From Planctomycetaceae bacterium (lineage in GTDB: Bacteria > Planctomycetota > Planctomycetia > Pirellulales > Pirellulaceae): a stretch of DNA of 51,041 bases. Below are positions 44,290 through 51,041 of this stretch, piece after piece. The stretch is from NCBI GenBank assembly GCA_002724245.1, contig PBOG01000242.1, forward strand, positions 1 to 51,041. Reading direction: 5' to 3'. A program made the translations under genes and the position numbers. Each line of letters begins with the position of its first letter. Positions within the stretch are counted from its first letter, which is position 1. The notes beneath the pieces are model-generated. The model was not told the DNA's origin. It saw only the letters and a list, made by a program, of their open reading frames with translations, and ran no database searches.

Positions 44290-44754
44290 ATGGATTCAGG
44301 CGATGTGATTAGAGAAGCTGTTGCGGACATGGGAACCAAGCATGTGGCAACACAAATGCGACTTTCTCCGTCCTTGCTTTATCGGTGGTGTGACCCTCAA
44401 CGGACCCGTAATGTGTCGGCGGCGGTTAATCCACTCGATCGAGTACTCGAGCTGTGTAAGCTCACAGGCAACGATCTACCCATACATTGGCTTTGCGAGA
44501 AAACGAATGGTTTCTTTACTCCAAACCCAAAAGTGGACGACTCGCAAGGGGAGTTTTCAATTCGGCACACTCAGCAAATTGTGCAGGAATTCAGCGAACT
44601 ACTGACTGCAATTGCGAGCGTGATGAGTCAAGGTGAAGAGGTTTCTTCAGAGGAAGCGCAGAAGATTCGGTCCGAATGGGAAGACTTGAAGCGGGTTGCT
44701 GAATCTTATGTGGTCTCAGTGGAGCAATGTGAAGAATCGCTGGACCCGTCATAG
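44290..44754 (+). CDS. Small HTH DNA-binding protein (phage CII-like)
   Basis: A 154-residue protein with an N-terminal helix-turn-helix: VIREAVADMGTKHVATQMRL followed by SPSLLYRWCDPQRTR (about residues 6-40). The layout, with the next block VNPLDRVLELCKLTGNDLPI and HWLCEKTNGFF, resembles phage regulatory protein CII-type or YdaS-like regulators. The C-terminal half is helical and acidic (EEVSSEEAQKIRSEWEDLKR) and could mediate oligomerisation. GGAG lies nine bases before the ATG. No phage genes surround it, so it is probably a chromosomal regulator. It converges on the ygfZ-like gene. Its target is unknown. Confidence 0.7.
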   Translation: MDSGDVIREAVADMGTKHVATQMRLSPSLLYRWCDPQRTRNVSAAVNPLDRVLELCKLTGNDLPIHWLCEKTNGFFTPNPKVDDSQGEFSIRHTQQIVQEFSELLTAIASVMSQGEEVSSEEAQKIRSEWEDLKRVAESYVVSVEQCEESLDPS

Positions 44755-44831
44755 CAAAGCAGCACGGCGCGTCTGGTGAATTGTCTCGGGGAGTTGATTG
44801 AAGCCGTCCTCGTGAACCTCTACGGTAGACG

Positions 44832-45827
44832 TTATGAATTGGCTGCTTCGATAATGACAGCCGTTCTGGATTCAACCGTCAAGGCTTGTCCAGGCTTGGC
44901 GAGTGTTTGCTGAACGTAGCCTAACGCAATGGCTCCCTGGTGCTTCGGTGAATAGCCAGAAGACGTGACTGCGCCCACAGTACGTCCGTCGTGGGTCAAA
45001 GTAGCCTGTGCTGCCAAGGGTGACGGACCATTACAGTCGATCTGAACCAGCCGACGGTTGACGTGGCCTACGGCATCGACACGTGCAACAGTTTCCTGTC
45101 CCAGGTAACATCCTTTATTGAAGTTGATCGCCGCGGTGTCGCGTCCGACTTCTTGCGGCAAGTTGTCTTCCGAAATATCTGTGCCGTACTCGGGCCAGGC
45201 AGATTCAATTCTTAGTATTTCCCAGGTGGCTTGCTGGCCCTTGGTCAGCCCGTTCTCTTGCAGACAGTTGAGTAACGACACGAAATGGTCCGTTGAGGTT
45301 GTCAATAGAAAGCCTGGGTGACATAAAAAGGGAACGTTGTGGCATACGGTTGGTATGTCGGATATTTGTGATTCGTAGTGGGACCAGGCAGCCTGAGGCA
45401 GGTCGCGGCCGACAATCCTTTTCAGGATTTCGTGAGACTGCGCACCGCAGATAAATACGCGAGGCTGCGTTGCCGAGCAATCTTCCAGCTGCACATCTTC
45501 CATAATCACATATCGGGAGAGGTGTTCAATCAGCGATGTTGCCTGATTCGCAGCGGTGTCTAGTACCAGTCGGTCAGAGTGGCAAAAGACGGTGACATGA
45601 CCGACGGTTTTACCTTTGGGATTACAGAGGAAAGCTTCGCATCCCATTCCAGGCGTTAGTGCATTGATGTCGTTCGTGCAGAAGTTGTGCAAGAAGTTGC
45701 TTCGATCGGAACCTGAGATTTCGATTCGGGAACGGTCACTGAAGTCAATGTAACCGGCGTCTGCTGATAGCGTCTGGTATTCATCCAATGCCGTGGTTGA
45801 CAATGGCATTTGTTGAGGTTCGTTCAT
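44832..45827 (-). CDS. ygfZ: YgfZ/GcvT-like folate-binding protein
   Basis: A 331-residue protein related to GcvT. The defining motif is NKGCYLGQETVARV, with Cys240 (numbered from the ATG at 45827) in the K-G-C-Y-x-G-Q-E signature of YgfZ/IBA57, which with tetrahydrofolate assists assembly or repair of some iron-sulfur clusters. Other blocks are FSDRSRIEISGSDRSNFLHN and FCTNDINALTPGMG near the N-terminus, and RIESAWPEYGTDISEDNLPQ before the signature. I chose the ATG at 45827; the longest frame starts with a TTG at 45842 lacking an SD. It lacks the T-protein catalytic aspartate context seen in gcvT of this window. It is 99 bases downstream of the LarA-like gene. Confidence 0.9.
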   Translation of the reverse strand: MNEPQQMPLSTTALDEYQTLSADAGYIDFSDRSRIEISGSDRSNFLHNFCTNDINALTPGMGCEAFLCNPKGKTVGHVTVFCHSDRLVLDTAANQATSLIEHLSRYVIMEDVQLEDCSATQPRVFICGAQSHEILKRIVGRDLPQAAWSHYESQISDIPTVCHNVPFLCHPGFLLTTSTDHFVSLLNCLQENGLTKGQQATWEILRIESAWPEYGTDISEDNLPQEVGRDTAAINFNKGCYLGQETVARVDAVGHVNRRLVQIDCNGPSPLAAQATLTHDGRTVGAVTSSGYSPKHQGAIALGYVQQTLAKPGQALTVESRTAVIIEAANS

Positions 45828-45926
45828 CTTGTTACTCGCCAAGATGCGGGGATCCGAAGTGTACGGCCAGGTAGTTGCATGGTTGGCGACAATGCCAACC
45901 CAGCCAACACTCTCGATTCGGGGGGC

Positions 45927-47147
45927 CTAAGGGGTTTGTGTCTCTTGCTGCAACAATACGGGAGCTGCGTATTGCGCGTTGTGTAACAGGATACAGGAAT
46001 CGCACTGTTCGCCAAGTCGCTGCAGGCTCCCGGGGTCGTCGACATGCGTAAACCCGATGCTTTCAGTGTCATGGCTCTCCAAGTCACTTACCAGATAGAC
46101 GCTAGCGCGTTGTAGCGTTTGTCGTATGCGTTGTACTACAAGTTCCTCTTCGGCGGTATGCGCTGGCCGGTCTTCTGGTGGCAAAAACTCACTGGTCTCG
46201 AATGCCATGTGTTTCAGGGCAGGAAATGGTGGCTCTTTCAATTCGGTACATAACGCAATGGCACCTCCCTCTTGTATCACGGCTGCGGAAGCGGCCAGAG
46301 CTCGGGCTACATGTTCCCAGGTTTGCAATGCCGGGCCGCCCGCAATCGTGCCGATAACCAGACTGGCCGGCTCTGAAACATCTGTATGCCATGCTTTTGT
46401 AGACAGTTTGCCTCCAATTGTCTGCAGTGCCTCGCTTTGCCCAGCCAGCACGTGCAAGGGCTCATTGCACGCTCCAGGAACAACCTGAATACCTAGCTGG
46501 ATCCCCAATAACCAAGCCGCTTCTTGTGTTTCCGCCGCGTTTTGTGCCCGGGTGTGAGAGTCCGTGGCACAGAGTAGTCTGAACCTGGTATCGGTATCGG
46601 AATAGGTAGGAAATAGTTTGCCGTATAACGTCCCCTCGTCCCCCTCAATGTCGGGGATCGAAGGCTCAATCGGGAGCACGAAGTCCGCGTCGCAGAGTGC
46701 ACGGTGAAAGTAGACCGGATTACCTTGTTGTGAGGCCGCGATGTAGCCCAGCGTCGTCCGTTCGTCGGGGGTATGCGAATCGAGGTGAATATTCGCTGGT
46801 ATGCTCTCTGTTGACTTGTAGTCTGCTACATCCGCTTCATTGGGCAGCAAAAGCGTGATCTCCTCAGGTTGCGCGGATGCAGCAAGTAGCATGTCGATGA
46901 CTTTGGTAGCGATCGGTTGCATGCAAGGCAACGATGCGCACACGGCGACCGTGATCTGATCTCCTGGTACAGTTGCAGACGTTATTGGCGGAAATTCCAG
47001 TGGGTTATTCAGCGCCCTTTCCGTAGCCGCCTGGGCATTTGCAGGGTCACTAGTTTCCGGTCCGGAGAACTCGACGATTGATGTTCCGGAGCGAAAGCGT
47101 AACGAAAGCGAACGTCCAGTTCCGTAAGGCAATGAATGTAGTGGCAT
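45927..47147 (-). CDS. Lactate racemase-like (LarA/DUF2088) protein
   Basis: A 406-residue protein from the ATG at 47147, which has GAGAGG seven bases upstream; the 86 extra residues of the longest frame look non-coding. The N-terminal domain matches DUF2088/LarA: a D-Q-I-T-V-A-V block (63-69), then HLDSHTPDERTTLGYI (121-136), YFHRALCDADFVLPIEP and GTLYGKLFPTYSD. Lys177 in the last block aligns with the LarA lysine that carries the nickel-pincer nucleotide cofactor, by eye. LarA homologues racemise or epimerise various 2-hydroxy acids, so lactate is not assured. No cofactor-synthesis genes (larB, larC, larE) are nearby. The C-terminal half is less conserved. Confidence 0.8.
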   Translation of the reverse strand: MPLHSLPYGTGRSLSLRFRSGTSIVEFSGPETSDPANAQAATERALNNPLEFPPITSATVPGDQITVAVCASLPCMQPIATKVIDMLLAASAQPEEITLLLPNEADVADYKSTESIPANIHLDSHTPDERTTLGYIAASQQGNPVYFHRALCDADFVLPIEPSIPDIEGDEGTLYGKLFPTYSDTDTRFRLLCATDSHTRAQNAAETQEAAWLLGIQLGIQVVPGACNEPLHVLAGQSEALQTIGGKLSTKAWHTDVSEPASLVIGTIAGGPALQTWEHVARALAASAAVIQEGGAIALCTELKEPPFPALKHMAFETSEFLPPEDRPAHTAEEELVVQRIRQTLQRASVYLVSDLESHDTESIGFTHVDDPGSLQRLGEQCDSCILLHNAQYAAPVLLQQETQTP

Positions 47148-47640
47148 AGAAACGCCTCTCAAGATCTCCAGCACCTCCGGTGAGATGCTTGTACGCAGAG
47201 GTTTTGCTGTGGGATTTATTGGTAAGGTCGTTGTGGATGCCCACCAGAATAGCAGCTTTAAGTTTGCTTGGAGTCGCGATGGGTTGTGCTTTAGCTGGAC
47301 AGGCAGGCGGCTAGCATAGCAGTCATGTTGCTGTCTGGGCGGGGGGGGGGCGCAAGATACGCAGAATTGAAAATGAATCCACAATAGTGCTTCTCGGTGT
47401 CGCACAATGGATTCCGAGGTTTACCTCCGCTGCAACTTTGCGAATAATCCAAACTGTTCGTCGCTACCCAAACGCCAATGTGGAAGGATGCCGATTGTGA
47501 CCAGGGAACGGTTGTTTGTTTGTTGGCGTATGCGATTAACGCAAGCATTGCAGATTGGGTTGAGGCACTGCGTCGTTTTAGAGCCGGCCTCCCGCTCGCA
47601 GGCTTGCCGATCCATGCCCTCACGGCAGTCGGAGCCACAC
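47148..47640. other. Divergent intergenic region with a ten-G tract
   Basis: About 493 bases between the LarA-like start (minus) and the lipoprotein start (plus). It contains an uninterrupted run of ten G at 47341-47350. The plus-strand frame from 47407 is continuous with the lipoprotein but its first 78 codons look non-coding. Confidence 0.5.
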
Positions 47641-50019
47641 ATGCCATTGGTCATGCAGGGCTGGTGCACTGCGCTCGTTAGTGTTGTGGCGTTGCTGTCT
47701 GGATGCAATTCTGCGTCAACTCCACCAGTAGACGAGACTGCGTCCGTTGGTGTGGACGAGGTTTTGGGCCAGATGATCACCGCTTATCGAGATGCGACCG
47801 TTTATAGCGATCACGCTTACGTCAAGTTGCAGATCAAGGAACAGGAGCAATGGCGGGAGCAGGAAGAAGAGGCCCGCGTTGCTTGGGGAGAAAACCGCCA
47901 GCTGTCGATTCATACCAGTGCTCTAAGAGTCGTCTGCAACGGAGAAAAGTGGTACGCGGCCATTGCTCCTCAATGGCAGGATCTGGACGGACAAGTTGTG
48001 GTCCGTAGTGCGCCGGAACGCGTCGATTTCGACGCCTTGCATCAAGATTCAATGATCAAGAGTCAGCTGATGGGAGGCCTTGGTCCGCTCGTTCAACTTG
48101 AACTTCTGCTTTCAGACCAGCCGCTTGCGGAGATGCTGGCGGCAACGACTCGGAAACAGATGTTGTCGCCGTTGCCGATTGAAGGACAGACTTGCCGCCG
48201 GATTGAATTGGTTACGGAAGAGGGGGCATTTGTCTTGTGGATTGATCAGGAGCAGTATTTGTTGCGACGCCTGGAACTTCCGGGCGCCCAGTGGGCTACG
48301 GCCGCGTCGGACCAGAAAGAAGATAGCGTTCGGTGGAGTGTTGAATTCGAGCAGGCGGCTTTTGCGGCAGATAAAGAGGGGGCACGCTTTACCTTTGACA
48401 TGCCATCAGACGCGCGCCCCGTGGAAGCATTTGTGGCGCCACCCAAGCCAGTGCCGGTTGATCTTTATGGGAAACAAGTGCAACGTTTTACCTTTCAGAC
48501 GATCGAGGGAGAAGAATGGTCGGATGAGGAGATTGCCGGGAAGCAGGTCGTCTTGATGTGGTTTAATATTCATCCTGCGAGCGAGTTCAATCTGCGACAG
48601 TTGGAGCTGCTGGCCAGTCGGTATCGTGATAACCCAGACTGGAAAATTTACGCGATTTTTGCTGAGCCAGCGCGTTTGCCTTCTGATCAATTGCGGCAGG
48701 TTCTCATGGACTGGGGGGTCACTGTTCCTGTACTTCTCGATACACAGTCGGTTGGGCGCGACCAGTTTTCCTTGTCAGTTGCCCCTGCAGTTGTAGTTAT
48801 GAATCGCGAAGCGGTCGTACAGACGATTATTGTTGAGAAGGAAGAATCGCTTGAAAAACGACTATTGGAGGATATGAAACGTTTAGATGCTGGCGAGCTG
48901 TTAGCTGACGCAAATCGTGCCGCGGAGAAGCAGCTACGGACTGAGTATCAAGCACTTGTGGCCGTCAACAGTCCGGAGGATGCCACGCTGGTTGCATTGC
49001 CACGGGCTGGCGTACGAGAAGCTGCTGAGCCACAACAGCTATCCTTGGTACGACTCTGGGAATCGCGCGATGTCCAGCTTCCTTTGGATCTGCAAGTACT
49101 GGGTACAGGCGGGGCGGAGCAGCGGCTCGTGGTGTTGGAGAGTGCCAAGACCGTTGTTGAATTTGATGCCGGTGGAACCGTCGTTGCACGTCACACCCTG
49201 GACGTTCCGGAATCCGCTCGTATTGACTTGCTGAGAGGGGTGACCGCTGAAGACGGTCGCCAGTTTGTTGCCGTAACGGGAACTCTTGGTCAGCAAGTCT
49301 ACTTGCTGGATGGCGGATACCGGCATGTCGCCAGTTATCCACCTCCGGGACAACGTCACGATGGGATCAACGATGTGAGGTTTGCGGACCTTAATCAGGA
49401 TGGAGCACCAGAACTCTACGTTGGTTTTTGGGGCCCCCTGGGAGTACACGTCATTTCTTTGGACGGTCAACGGTCCTGGAGTAGCCGAATTGCTGCGAAC
49501 GTACTTTCTTTGGCGCCTCGGCCAGGTAGCGGTGCATATGCGGGTGCTTTACTTGTTTCAAATGACCGCGGTGGCATATACGTCTTCGATGCGAAAGGTG
49601 AGTCGAAGAGAACAATCACCGTGCCTGGACAAAATATCCACCACCTATTTAACAGCGATCGTGAAAATGGCGTCACCGGTTACCTGGGAATTGCGTTTGC
49701 CCCGAACGAAGCACCCTCTGCAATTGGTCTGGCAGCCAATTTTGAAGAGCAATGGTCGTTAGAGTTATCCCCTGGACCGTTTCGTGGTCAGCTTGTTACT
49801 TATGGAAAATTCCTACACGAGACTCGTGGTGACTGGATCTTGGCTGGCTCTGATGGGACGATTCGCGTCATTGGCCAGGACGGTGAATTTTTTGATTATT
49901 TCTCGCTGGGGCAGGCCGTGACGGCCCTGGCCACCGGTCAATATCAAGGGCAGTCGTGTCTGTTTGTGGCTACCGACGAGTCTCTGATTGCATACCAGCT
50001 TGTCAAAAAATCTGACTGA
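47641..50019 (+). CDS. Multidomain lipoprotein: LolA-like region, thioredoxin-fold domain, FG-GAP/propeller
   Basis: A 792-residue predicted lipoprotein. I set the start at the ATG at 47641 because GGAG lies seven bases upstream and the product opens with a lipoprotein signal ending in ALLSGC (lipidated Cys22); the longest frame begins at 47407. Residues 40-260 resemble LolA/DUF2092-type lipoprotein-carrier folds. About 278-420 form a TlpA/AhpC-like thioredoxin fold (DLYGKQVQRFTFQTIEGEEW, then VVLMWFNIHPASEFN and VPVLLDTQSVGRDQF), but the usual WCxxC is replaced by WFNIHPA, so no redox cysteines are present. From about 470 a beta-propeller follows, with an FG-GAP calcium-loop motif, VRFADLNQDGAPELYVGF. 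It is membrane-anchored in the envelope. The fusion suggests sensing or carrier activity; function is unknown. Confidence 0.78.
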   Translation: MPLVMQGWCTALVSVVALLSGCNSASTPPVDETASVGVDEVLGQMITAYRDATVYSDHAYVKLQIKEQEQWREQEEEARVAWGENRQLSIHTSALRVVCNGEKWYAAIAPQWQDLDGQVVVRSAPERVDFDALHQDSMIKSQLMGGLGPLVQLELLLSDQPLAEMLAATTRKQMLSPLPIEGQTCRRIELVTEEGAFVLWIDQEQYLLRRLELPGAQWATAASDQKEDSVRWSVEFEQAAFAADKEGARFTFDMPSDARPVEAFVAPPKPVPVDLYGKQVQRFTFQTIEGEEWSDEEIAGKQVVLMWFNIHPASEFNLRQLELLASRYRDNPDWKIYAIFAEPARLPSDQLRQVLMDWGVTVPVLLDTQSVGRDQFSLSVAPAVVVMNREAVVQTIIVEKEESLEKRLLEDMKRLDAGELLADANRAAEKQLRTEYQALVAVNSPEDATLVALPRAGVREAAEPQQLSLVRLWESRDVQLPLDLQVLGTGGAEQRLVVLESAKTVVEFDAGGTVVARHTLDVPESARIDLLRGVTAEDGRQFVAVTGTLGQQVYLLDGGYRHVASYPPPGQRHDGINDVRFADLNQDGAPELYVGFWGPLGVHVISLDGQRSWSSRIAANVLSLAPRPGSGAYAGALLVSNDRGGIYVFDAKGESKRTITVPGQNIHHLFNSDRENGVTGYLGIAFAPNEAPSAIGLAANFEEQWSLELSPGPFRGQLVTYGKFLHETRGDWILAGSDGTIRVIGQDGEFFDYFSLGQAVTALATGQYQGQSCLFVATDESLIAYQLVKKSD

Positions 50020-50522
50020 CTGTGGTCGACATGACGAGCGCTGAAAGACATGGCTCTGTTCGGTCGCCGAGCTGTGAAGATCGACAGTGAATCCAGTCAG
50101 TCGCCGATGTCCACTGGAACCTTGAATACGGCAGCGCAAGGAGTTTGGGAGCCAGTTGCGCGGCGGGCCGTGATGATCGGGATCTGCGCGCATCCCTGCC
50201 GGCTGCGTGGCGTCCGTCGTACGCGGTTAGGCTAAACACGTGGCAAGGTGTCGTCGCGTTCCCAGAGGCAGACACAATGGGACCCATACAATCGGTACAC
50301 GATGTATAGGTGGACGGTTTGCCAGGAGAAGATGGCGCAAATGAGATGAAACCCATCCGCTGATTAAACTGTGCCGTTTGGCTAGACGATGACGGGTGCA
50401 GAAGCCAGCCAGAAATGCGGGTTGGTTACCAGTAATTGCCAGCGGACGACTTGCCGCCCAGGGTTCGGCGAACTGAGTCTTCCATGTCGTTGTTTTCCCG
50501 AAACGGGATAGGAGTTGGTCCT
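50020..50522. other. Intergenic region upstream of the KQKSA-repeat gene
   Basis: About 503 bases with no convincing gene. Frames on either strand lack protein-like composition. A short stem (TCCCG/CGGGA, 50496-50500 with 50504-50508) lies directly before the AGGAG ribosome binding site of the next gene and could influence its translation. Confidence 0.45.
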
Positions 50523-51041
50523 ATGAAAAATCGAGCCATCGTGCCCGCGTTCGTGGCTGTAAGTCTGATGTACGCAGTCTGCGTCTCGAACGTACCCGCG
50601 GTTGAGTTGCTTAGCCGCATGACTTCGAAATTGGGAAAAGCCGAAGCCAAATGTGGCGCGGCCGTACAGAAGTCGGCCAAGCAGAAGTCGGCCAAGCAGA
50701 AGTCGGCCAAGCAGAAGTCGGCCAAGCAGAAGGGCAAGTCAGCCCATAGTAATATTCTCAGTGGGCTGGTAAGCCACATCCAGAAGAGTGTCGCGCCGAA
50801 ATCAGGTGGAAAAGCAAAGTCTTCTCCCAAGCAAAAATCGGCCGCCCAGAAGTCTGCGAAACAGAAGTCTGCGAAACAGAAGTCTGCGAAACAGAAGTCG
50901 AAACACGCGCCGCTGAAGGACCTTTTAAGTCACATCACCGGAGCGGTGCAGCCCAAGCAAAAGTCGGCCAAGCAAAAGTCGGCCAAGCAAAAGTCGGCCA
51001 AGCAAAAGTCGGCCAAGCAAAAGTCGGCCAAGAGCGGCGGG
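50523..51041 (+). CDS. Secreted lysine-rich KQKSA-repeat protein (runs off right edge)
   Basis: An open frame of 173 codons to the window end. AGGAG lies eight bases before the ATG at 50523; an in-frame upstream ATG at 50484 is possible. The signal peptide is about residues 1-26 (MKNRAIVPAFVAVSLMYAVC). The mature protein alternates two elements. Short hydrophobic segments share L-[LV]-S-[HR]-[IM]: ELLSRMTSKL (28-37), GLVSHIQKSV (81-90) and DLLSHITGAV (133-142). Between them lie tandem QKSAK/KQKSA pentapeptides at 49-70, 102-127 and 145-169. There is one cysteine after the signal region (Cys44). The protein is strongly basic and low in complexity. I recognise no family. It may bind a polyanion such as sulfated polysaccharide, nucleic acid or silica; all three are inference. 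Confidence 0.8.
   Translation, partial: MKNRAIVPAFVAVSLMYAVCVSNVPAVELLSRMTSKLGKAEAKCGAAVQKSAKQKSAKQKSAKQKSAKQKGKSAHSNILSGLVSHIQKSVAPKSGGKAKSSPKQKSAAQKSAKQKSAKQKSAKQKSKHAPLKDLLSHITGAVQPKQKSAKQKSAKQKSAKQKSAKQKSAKSGG
50667..50732 (+). repeat. Tandem 15-bp repeat, block 1
   Basis: Four perfect copies of CAGAAGTCGGCCAAG (50667-50726) plus a partial fifth, encoding QKSAK. All copies use exactly the same codons. Confidence 0.95.
50847..50903 (+). repeat. Tandem 15-bp repeat, block 2
   Basis: Three perfect copies of CAGAAGTCTGCGAAA (50847-50891) plus a partial copy. The encoded peptide is again QKSAK, but with Ser TCT, Ala GCG and Lys AAA in place of block 1's TCG, GCC and AAG. Confidence 0.95.
50955..51029 (+). 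repeat. Tandem 15-bp repeat, block 3
   Basis: Five perfect copies of AAGCAAAAGTCGGCC, encoding KQKSA with Gln CAA throughout, where blocks 1 and 2 use CAG. The array ends in AAGAGCGGCGGG at the window edge, and the gene continues beyond. Confidence 0.95.

Noticed and set aside
50426-50830. Minus-strand ORF with repeated CLADF pentapeptides
   Set aside because: It is the antisense shadow of KQKSA repeat block 1. The plus strand has a good SD, a signal peptide and the frame that explains all three blocks.

Overview
The window is bacterial chromosome and almost certainly comes from a planctomycete, most likely Pirellulaceae. The support is family content: a planctomycete-type cytochrome c/DUF1549/DUF1553 gene followed by a DUF1501 gene, two PQQ-type propeller proteins (one fused to DUF1080), a DUF3500 protein, a pre-peptidase C-terminal (PPC) domain protein, two ECF sigma factors, small secreted proteins and a two-subunit glycine decarboxylase. 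This is inferred from families; no rRNA or tRNA gene was seen. No insertion sequence, integrase, CRISPR array or prophage was seen.

Layout. 1-625: end of a minus-strand unit (partial gene and a glycine-rich-domain-like protein). 933-2822: secreted S15/CocE-type hydrolase. 2873-7421: DUF1553 -> DUF1501 pair. 8297-11399: DUF3500 protein with its own terminator, and a divergent secreted PPC protein. 11742-12845: Gfo/Idh/MocA oxidoreductase. 12932-15032: ECF sigma/zinc anti-sigma pair and an FHA protein. 15429-21002: glycine cleavage cluster gcvT-gcvH-gcvPA-gcvPB followed by a lipoate/octanoate transferase that could modify GcvH. 21244-25957: two quinoprotein-like propeller proteins and a secreted repeat/jelly-roll-like protein. 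26224-28445: ComB-like phosphatase, second ECF sigma factor and a seven-iron ferredoxin behind a good sigma-70-like promoter. 28733-37335: DRE-TIM aldolase, GT2 glycosyltransferase, zinc-ribbon membrane protein, glycerophosphodiesterase, ribosome recycling factor and methionyl-tRNA synthetase, all on the minus strand. 37399-38829: a candidate 34-residue membrane peptide and two small secreted proteins with a strong terminator. 39242-42492: an operon for both subunits of type IIB DNA topoisomerase VI, unusual in bacteria. 42653-47147: OYE-family oxidoreductase, HTH protein, YgfZ-like folate protein and LarA-like protein. 47641-50019: multidomain lipoprotein. 50523 to the window end: a gene open at the right edge encoding a secreted, lysine-rich protein built from KQKSA pentapeptides.

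Most notable is the right-edge gene. Three short L-[LV]-S-[HR]-[IM] segments alternate with blocks of tandem KQKSA repeats, and each block uses its own fixed set of synonymous codons, which suggests separate recent expansions. It has a predicted signal peptide and would be a polycationic exported protein; I do not recognise a family for it. The next most notable locus is the bacterial Topo VI operon, with variant TOPRIM residues and a basic N-terminal tail on subunit B.

Starts were re-chosen where a Shine-Dalgarno (SD) sequence, signal peptide or family length argued against the longest ORF. All family names rest on motif recognition by eye, not on database searches.
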